The notes under the pieces: model-generated
Databases searched by the model: none
Seen by the model: the letters and a program-made list of their open reading frames with translations, nothing else
What the model was told of the DNA's origin: nothing
Program-made: the position numbers and the translations under genes
Shown: positions 57,563-64,000 of the stretch, piece after piece
Layout of the letters: the number at the start of each line of letters is the position of its first letter
Position numbering within the stretch: position 1 is the stretch's first letter
Assembly (NCBI GenBank): GCA_958298945.1
Contig: OY282608.1
Location: 75,502,806-75,566,805, forward strand
Direction of reading: 5' to 3'
From: Atherix ibis
Taxonomy: Eukaryota; Arthropoda; Insecta; Diptera; Athericidae
DNA length: 64,000 bases

Positions 57563-59428
57563 GTTAGTTTGTTGGTTTGTTAGTTTGTTGGTTTGTTGGT
57601 TTGTTGGTTTGTTTGTTTGTTGGTTTGTTGGCTTGTTGGTTTTTTGGCCTGTTGGTTTGTCGGTTTGTTGGTTTGTTTGTTTGTTGGTTTGTTCGGTTGT
57701 TGGCTTGTTGGTTTTTTGGCTTGTTGGCTTATTGGTTTCTTGGTACGTTAGTTTGTTGGTTTGTTTGTTTGTTGGTTTGTTCGGTTGTTGGCTTGTTGGT
57801 TTTTGGCTCGTTGGCTTATTGGTTTGTTGGTACGTTTGTTTGTTGGTTTGTTGGTTTGTTGGTTTGTTGGTTTGTTGGTTTGTTGGTTTGTTGGTTTGTT
57901 GGTTTGTTGGCTTGTTGGTTTGTTGGCTTGTTGGCTTGTTGAATTGTTGGTTTGTTGGTTTGTTGGTTTGTTGATTTGTTTGTTTGTTGGTTTGTGTGTT
58001 TGTTGGCTTGTTGGTTTGTTGGCTTGTGGCTTGTTGGTTTGTTGGATTGTTGGTGTGTTGGTTTGTTGGTATGTTGGTTTGTTGGTTTGTTGGTTTGTTT
58101 GTTTGTTTGTTTGTTGGCTTTTTGGTTTGTTGCTTTGTTGGTTTGTTGGTTTGTTGGTTTGTTGGTTTGTTGGTTTGTTGGTTACTTGGTTTGTTGGTTT
58201 GTTGGTTTGTTGGCTTGTTGGTTTATTGGTTTATTGGTTTGTTGGTTTGTTGGTTTGTTGGTTTGTTGGTTTGTTTGTTGTTTGGTTTGGTCGTTTGTTG
58301 GCTTGTTGGTTTATTGGCTTGTTGGTTTGTTGGTTTGTTGGCTTGTTGGTTTGTTCGTTTGTTGGTTTGTGGGTTTGTTGGTTTGTTGGTTTGTTCGTTT
58401 GTTGGTTTGTTGGTTACTTGATTTGTTGGTTTGTTGGTTTGTTGGCTTGTTGGTTTGTTGGTTTGTAGGTTTGTTTGTTTGCTGGTTTGTTTGTTTGTTG
58501 GTTTGTACGTTTGTTGGTTTGTTGGTTACTTGGTTTGTTGGTTTGTTTGTTTGTTCGTTTGTTCGTTTGTGGGTTTGTTGGTTTGTTGGTTTGTTCGTTT
58601 GTTGGTTTGTTGGTTTGTTGGTTTGTTGGTTTGTTGGTTTGTTGGTTTGTTGGTTTGTTGGTTTGTTGGTTTGTTGGTTTGTTGGTTTGTTGGTTTGTTG
58701 GTTTGTTGGTTTGTTGGTTTGTTGGTTTGTTGGTTTGTTGGTTTGTTGGCTTGTTGGTTTGTAGGCTTGCTGGCTTGTTAGTTTGTTGGTTTGTTGGTTT
58801 GTTGGTTTGTTGGTTAGTTGGTTTGTTGGTTTGTTGGTTTGTTGGTTTGTGGGTTTGTTGGTTTGTTGGTTTGTTGGTTTGTTGGTTTGTTGGTTTGTTG
58901 GTTTGTTGGTTTGTTGGTTTGTTGGATTGTTGGCTTGTTGGTTTGTTGGTTTGTTGGTTTGTTGGTTTGTTGGCTTGTTGGTTTGTTGGCTTGTTGGTTT
59001 GTTGGCTTGTTGGCTTGTTGGTTTGTCGGTTTGTTGGTTTGTTGGTTTGTTGGTTTGTTGGTTTGTTGGTTTGTTGGTTTGTTGGTTTGTTGGTTTGTTG
59101 GTTTGTTGGTTTGTTGGTTTGTTCGGTTGTTGGCTTGTTGGTTTTTGGCTTGTTGGCTTATTGGTTTGTTGGTACGTTAGTTTGTTGGTTTGTTCGTTTG
59201 TCGGTTTGTTCGGTTGTTGGCTTGTTGGGATTTTGGCTCGTTGGCTTATTGGTTTGTTGGTACGTTTGTTTGTTGGTTTGTTGGTTTGTTGGTTTGTTTG
59301 TTTGTTGGTTTGTTGGTTTGTTGGTTTGTTGGTTTGTTGGTTTGTTGGCTTGTTGGTTTGTTGGCTTGTTGGCTTGTTGAATTGTTGGTTTGTTGGTTTG
59401 TTGGTTTGTTGGTTTGTTTGTTTGTTGG
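57563..59428 (+). repeat. Left copy of the 4,428-bp-spaced duplication
   Basis: From GTTAGTTTGTTGG at 57,563 to about 59,120, the sequence matches 61,991 to about 63,548 at a constant offset of 4,428 bp. The only difference I noticed is one G/C substitution (57,689 versus 62,117). Shared markers include GTCGG (57,660), GGTACGTTAG, the -1 slip GGTTTTTGG (about 57,799), GGCTTGTGGC (58,022), TTGTTTGGTTTGGTCG (about 58,273), TGTACG (about 58,504) and GGTTAGTTGG (58,812). After about 59,120 this copy lacks 144 bp (18 units) present in the right copy, then matches again at +4,572. Confidence 0.92.
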
Positions 59429-61990
59429 TTTGTGTGTTTGTTGGCTTGTTGGTTTGTTGGCTTGTGGCTTGTAGATTTGTTGGATTGTTGGTTTGTTGGT
59501 TTGTTGGTATGTTGGTTTGTTGGTTTGTTGGTTTGTTTGTTTGTTTGTTTGTTGGCTTTTTGGTTTGTTGGTTTGTTGGTTTGTTGGTTTGTTGGTTTGT
59601 TGGTTTGTTGGTTTGTTGGTTACTTGGTTTGTTGGTTTGTTGGTTTGTTGGCTTGTAGGTTTATTGGTTTTTTGGTTTGTTGGTTTGTTGGTTTGTGGGT
59701 TTGTTGGTTTGTTGGTTTGTTTGTTTGTTGGTTTGGTCGTTTGTTGGCTTGTTGGTTTATTGGCTTGTTGGTTTGTTGGTTTGTTGGTTTGTTGGTTTGT
59801 TCGTTTGTTGGTTTGTGGGTTTGTTGGTTTGTTGGTTTGTTCGTTTGTTGGTTTGTTGGTTACTTGATTTGTTGGTTTGTTGGTTTGGTGGCTTGTTGGT
59901 TTGTTGGTTTGTAGGTTTGTTTGTTGGTTGGTTTGTTTGTTTGTTGGTTTGTACGTTTGTTGGTTTGTTGGTTACTTGGTTCGTTGGTTTGTTCGTTTGT
60001 TCGTTTGTGGGTTTGATGGTTTGTTGGTTTGTTCGTTTATTGGTTTGTTGGTTTGTTGGTTTGTTGGTTTGTTGGTTTGTTGGTTTGTTGGTTTGTTGGT
60101 TTGTTGGTTTGTTGGCTTGTTGGTTTGTTCGTTTATTGGTTTGTTGGTTTGTTGGTTTGTTGGTTTGTTGGTTTATTGGTTTGTTGGTTTTTTGGTTTGT
60201 TCGTTTGTTGGTTGGTTGATTTGTTGGTCTGTTTGTTTGTTCGTTTGTTGGCTTGTTCGTTTGTTGGCTTGTTGGTTTGTTGGTTTGTTCGGTTGTTGGT
60301 TACTTAGTTTGTTGGTTTGTTGGTTTGTTGGTTTGTTGGTTTGTTGGTTTGTTTGTTTGTTGGTTTGTTCGGTTGTTGGCTTGTTGGTTTTTTGGCTTGT
60401 TGGCTTATTGGTTTGTTGGTATGTTTGTTTGTTGGTTTGTTTGTTTGTTGGTTTGTTCGGTTGTTGGCTTGTTGGTTTTTTGGCTTGTTGGCTTATTGGT
60501 TTGTTGGTACGTTTGTTTGTTGGTTTGTTGGTTTGTTGGTTTGTTGGTTTGTTAGTTTGTTGGTTTGTTGGCTTGTTGGTTTGTTGGCTTGTTGGCTTGT
60601 TGAATTGTTGGTTTGTTGGTTTGTTGGTTTGTTTGTTTGTTGGTTTTTTGCTTTGTTGGTTTGTTGGTTTGTTGGTTTGTTGGTTTGTTGGTTTGTTGGT
60701 TTGTTGGTTTGTTGGTTACTTGGTTTGTTGGTTTGTTGGTTTGTTGGTTTGTTGGTTTGTTTGTTTGTTGGTTTGGTCGTTTGTTGGCTTGTTGGTTTAT
60801 TGGCTTGTTGGTTTGTTGGTTTGTTGGCTTGTTGGTTTGTTCGTTTGTTGGTTTGTTGGTTTGTTGGTTTGTTCGTTTGTTGGTTTGTTGGTTACTTGAT
60901 TTGTTGGTTTGTTGGTTTGTTGGCTTGCTGGTTTGTTGGTTTGTTAATTTGTAGGTTTGTTTGTTTGTTGGCTTGTTTGTTTGTTGGTTTGTACGTTTGT
61001 TGGTTTGTTGGTTACTTGGTTTGTTGGTTTGTTCGTTTGTTCGTTTGTTCGTTTGTTGGTTTGTTGGTTTGTTGGTTTGTTGGTTTGTTGGTTTGTTGGT
61101 TTGTTCGTTTGTTGGTTTGTTGGTTTGTTGGTTTGTTGGTTTGTTGGTTTGTTAGTTTTTTGGTTTGTTGGCTTGTTGGTTTGTTGCTTTGTTGGTTTGT
61201 TGGTTTGTTGGTTTGTTGGTTTGTTGGTTTGTTGGTTTGTTGGTTTGTTGGTTTGTTGGTTTGTTGGTTTGTTGGTTTGTTGGTTTGTTGGTTTGTTGGT
61301 TTGTTGGTTTGTTGGTTTGTTGGTTTGTTGGTTTGTTGGTTTGTTTGTTTGTTGGCTTGTTTGTTTGTTGGTTTGTACGTTTGTTGGTTTGTTGGTTACT
61401 TGGTTTGTTGGTTTGTTCGTTTGTTCGTTTGTTCGTTTGTTGGTTTGTTGGTTTGTTGGTTACTTGGTTTGTTGGTTTGTTCGTTTGTTCGTTTGTTCGT
61501 TTGTTGGTTTGTTGGTTTGTTGGTTTGTTGGTTTGTTGGTTTGTTGGTTTGTTCGTTTGTTGGTTTGTTGGTTTGTCGGTTTGTTGGTTTATTCGTTTGT
61601 TGGTTTGTTGGTTTGTTGGTTTGTTGGTTTGTTGGTTTGTTGGTTTGTTAGTTTTTTGGTTTGTTGGCTTGTTGGTTTGTTGCTTTGTTGGTTTGTTGGT
61701 TTGTTGGTTTGTTGGTTTGTTGGTTTGTTGGTTTGTTGGTTTGTTGGTTTGTTGGTTTGTTGGTTTGTTGGTTTGTTGGTTTGTTGGTTTGTTGGTTTGT
61801 TGGTTTGTTGGTTTGTTGGTTTGTTGGTTTGTTGGTTTGTTGGTTTGTTGATTTGTTGGTTTGTTGGTTTGTTGGTTTGTTGGTTTGTTGGTTTGTTGGT
61901 TTGTTGGTTTGTTGGTTTGTTGGTTTGGTGGTTTGTTGGTTTGTTGGTTTGTTGGTTTGTTGGTTTTTTAGTTTGTTTGTTTGTTGGTTT
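59429..61990 (+). repeat. Zone V interval between the two duplication copies
   Basis: The stretch 59,429-60,950 follows the zone V marker order: GGCTTGTGGCTTGTAG at about 59,460, TTACTTGG, GGTCG, TTACTTGATT, TGTACG, TTACTTAG, CGGTTG, GGTACG, GAATTG. GGCTTGTGGC at 59,460 lies 1,438 bp after that at 58,022, so the duplicated segment is itself part of a run of related units of about 1.4 kb. From 60,957 onward lies the local duplication described separately. The end, GGTTTTTTAGTTTG, joins the right copy at 61,991. Confidence 0.8.
60957..61690 (+). repeat. Nested local duplications of 384, 64 and 496 bp spacing
   Basis: TGTACG recurs 384 bp apart (about 60,990 and 61,374), and TTACTTGG with its following TTCG series likewise (61,011 and 61,395). 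The TTACTTGG/TTCG block is then repeated 64 bp later (61,459). The marker GTTAGTTTTTTGG with TTGCTTTGTTGG recurs 496 bp apart (61,151 and 61,647). 384, 64 and 496 are all multiples of 8. The growing offset shows stepwise duplication followed by further unit gains inside the copy. Confidence 0.87.
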
Positions 61991-64000
61991 GTTAGTTTGT
62001 TGGTTTGTTAGTTTGTTGGTTTGTTGGTTTGTTGGTTTGTTTGTTTGTTGGTTTGTTGGCTTGTTGGTTTTTTGGCCTGTTGGTTTGTCGGTTTGTTGGT
62101 TTGTTTGTTTGTTGGTTTCTTCGGTTGTTGGCTTGTTGGTTTTTTGGCTTGTTGGCTTATTGGTTTCTTGGTACGTTAGTTTGTTGGTTTGTTTGTTTGT
62201 TGGTTTGTTCGGTTGTTGGCTTGTTGGTTTTTGGCTCGTTGGCTTATTGGTTTGTTGGTACGTTTGTTTGTTGGTTTGTTGGTTTGTTGGTTTGTTGGTT
62301 TGTTGGTTTGTTGGTTTGTTGGTTTGTTGGTTTGTTGGCTTGTTGGTTTGTTGGCTTGTTGGCTTGTTGAATTGTTGGTTTGTTGGTTTGTTGGTTTGTT
62401 GATTTGTTTGTTTGTTGGTTTGTGTGTTTGTTGGCTTGTTGGTTTGTTGGCTTGTGGCTTGTTGGTTTGTTGGATTGTTGGTGTGTTGGTTTGTTGGTAT
62501 GTTGGTTTGTTGGTTTGTTGGTTTGTTTGTTTGTTTGTTTGTTGGCTTTTTGGTTTGTTGCTTTGTTGGTTTGTTGGTTTGTTGGTTTGTTGGTTTGTTG
62601 GTTTGTTGGTTACTTGGTTTGTTGGTTTGTTGGTTTGTTGGCTTGTTGGTTTATTGGTTTATTGGTTTGTTGGTTTGTTGGTTTGTTGGTTTGTTGGTTT
62701 GTTTGTTGTTTGGTTTGGTCGTTTGTTGGCTTGTTGGTTTATTGGCTTGTTGGTTTGTTGGTTTGTTGGCTTGTTGGTTTGTTCGTTTGTTGGTTTGTGG
62801 GTTTGTTGGTTTGTTGGTTTGTTCGTTTGTTGGTTTGTTGGTTACTTGATTTGTTGGTTTGTTGGTTTGTTGGCTTGTTGGTTTGTTGGTTTGTAGGTTT
62901 GTTTGTTTGCTGGTTTGTTTGTTTGTTGGTTTGTACGTTTGTTGGTTTGTTGGTTACTTGGTTTGTTGGTTTGTTTGTTTGTTCGTTTGTTCGTTTGTGG
63001 GTTTGTTGGTTTGTTGGTTTGTTCGTTTGTTGGTTTGTTGGTTTGTTGGTTTGTTGGTTTGTTGGTTTGTTGGTTTGTTGGTTTGTTGGTTTGTTGGTTT
63101 GTTGGTTTGTTGGTTTGTTGGTTTGTTGGTTTGTTGGTTTGTTGGTTTGTTGGTTTGTTGGTTTGTTGGTTTGTTGGCTTGTTGGTTTGTAGGCTTGCTG
63201 GCTTGTTAGTTTGTTGGTTTGTTGGTTTGTTGGTTTGTTGGTTAGTTGGTTTGTTGGTTTGTTGGTTTGTTGGTTTGTGGGTTTGTTGGTTTGTTGGTTT
63301 GTTGGTTTGTTGGTTTGTTGGTTTGTTGGTTTGTTGGTTTGTTGGTTTGTTGGATTGTTGGCTTGTTGGTTTGTTGGTTTGTTGGTTTGTTGGTTTGTTG
63401 GCTTGTTGGTTTGTTGGCTTGTTGGTTTGTTGGCTTGTTGGCTTGTTGGTTTGTCGGTTTGTTGGTTTGTTGGTTTGTTGGTTTGTTGGTTTGTTGGTTT
63501 GTTGGTTTGTTGGTTTGTTGGTTTGTTGGTTTGTTGGTTTGTTGGTTTGCTGGTTTGTTGGTTTGTTGGTTTGTTGGTCTGTTGGTTTGTTAGTTTGTTG
63601 GTTTGTTGGTTTGTTGGTTTGTTTGTTTGTTGGTTTGTTGGTTTTTTGGCCTGTTGGTTTGTTGGTTTGTTGGTTTGTTTGTTTGTTGGTTTGTTCGGTT
63701 GTTGGCTTGTTGGTTTTTGGCTTGTTGGCTTATTGGTTTGTTGGTACGTTAGTTTGTTGGTTTGTTCGTTTGTCGGTTTGTTCGGTTGTTGGCTTGTTGG
63801 TTTTTTGGCTCGTTGGCTTATTGGTTTGTTGGTACGTTTGTTTGTTGGTTTGTTGGTTTGTTGGTTTGTTTGTTTGTTGGTTTGTTGGTTTGTTGGTTTG
63901 TTGGTTTGTTGGTTTGTTGGCTTGTTGGTTTGTTGGCTTGTTGGCTTGTTGAATTGTTGGTTTGTTGGTTTGTTGGTTTGTTGGTTTGTTTGTTTGTTGG
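61991..64000 (+). repeat. Right copy of the 4,428-bp-spaced duplication, running off the window
   Basis: It matches 57,563-59,428 as described there. From about 63,550 it contains an extra section with GGTTTGCTGG, GGTCTG, GGCCTG and CGGTTG, which accounts for 144 bp net. GGTACGTTAG at about 63,743 and CGGTTG, GGCTCG then match the left copy at +4,572. One place differs by two adjacent changes (GGATTTTGG at about 59,229 versus GGTTTTTTGG here). The duplication is still in progress at the last base, so its full length is unknown. Confidence 0.9.

Larger units (their letters stand above)
1..64000 (+). repeat. 8-bp satellite array, (GGTTTGTT)n, spanning the entire window
   Basis: The window starts and ends inside the repeat, so the array is larger than 64 kb in this assembly. 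The consensus unit GGTTTGTT has 3 G, 5 T and no A or C. It is itself a degenerate dimer of 4-mers (GGTT + TGTT), which suggests growth from a TGTT/GTTT microsatellite. Uninterrupted canonical runs reach about 240 bp (412-650, for example), and elsewhere one unit in every few carries a substitution. No AACAAACC-oriented block occurs on the + strand. There is no gap, transposon, RNA gene or unique sequence longer than a few bases. The setting is inferred to be eukaryotic heterochromatin; the species and chromosomal position cannot be told from sequence alone. Confidence 0.98.

Noticed and set aside
1..64000. Telomere array
   Set aside because: The unit lacks the GGG (or longer G run) usual in short telomere repeats. 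No TTAGGG, TTTAGGG or TTAGG tandem runs occur, and the array is heavily diverged with HOR structure, unlike an active telomere. Isolated TTAGG strings (such as in GTTAGGTTGTTGG at about 5,165) are single variants.
1..64000. CRISPR array or other direct-repeat system with spacers
   Set aside because: There are no unique spacers. The sequence between any two repeats is the same 8-mer, and the base composition and scale are those of a satellite.
1..64000. tRNA, rRNA or transposable element remnants
   Set aside because: The sequence is almost free of A and C, so no cloverleaf, rRNA core, terminal inverted repeat or LTR end can be formed. Scanning both strands showed no stretch of complex sequence longer than a few bases.
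1..64000. Sequencing or assembly noise as the sole source of the variants
   Set aside because: Variants recur in the same order in many copies, and slip counts match spacing modulo 8. Random error would not do that. Individual single-copy variants could still be errors, and large near-identical duplications still need read support.

Overview
The whole 64-kb window is one uninterrupted tandem array of an 8-bp satellite, GGTTTGTT on the + strand (AACAAACC on the - strand). It has no unique flanking DNA, genes, RNA genes or transposable elements that I can recognise. The + strand is almost entirely G and T; A and C occur only as scattered point variants of the unit. The orientation never flips. 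An array like this is typical of eukaryotic constitutive heterochromatin (centromeric, pericentromeric, subtelomeric or sex-chromosomal). I do not recognise the unit as a named satellite or telomere repeat, so I assign no species.

The array is not homogeneous. Point variants (GGCTTGTT, GATTTGTT, TTCG, GGTTACTT, GGTACGTT, GGCCTG and others) and rare 1-4 bp phase slips form a barcode. The barcode recurs in the same order over hundreds to thousands of bases, so the 8-mers are organised into long, head-to-tail higher-order repeats (HORs). Rare slips split the window into zones. Zone I (1 to about 5.29 kb) is mostly canonical. Zone II (5.29 to about 21 kb) is marked by a +1 slip (CGTTATG, seven copies). 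Zone III (about 21.6-38.3 kb) is marked by a +2 slip next to GGTTTGGTGG and a -1 slip (TTGTTTTTTGG). Zone IV (38.3 to about 52.5 kb) is marked by a +1 slip (GGTTTTTTTGG) and consists of four nested segmental copies. Zone V (52.5-64 kb) mixes markers of zones II and III and carries a nearly identical duplication 4,428 bp apart.

Distances between successive landmark copies agree, modulo 8, with the slips counted between them. This means copy-number change occurs almost only in whole 8-bp steps, as expected for in-register unequal exchange or slippage.

The many long open frames (up to 832 codons) are a by-product of the repeat. Because 8 is not divisible by 3, every + frame reads the same octapeptide (LVCWFVGL), and stops arise only from the rare A variants. 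I annotate none of them as genes.
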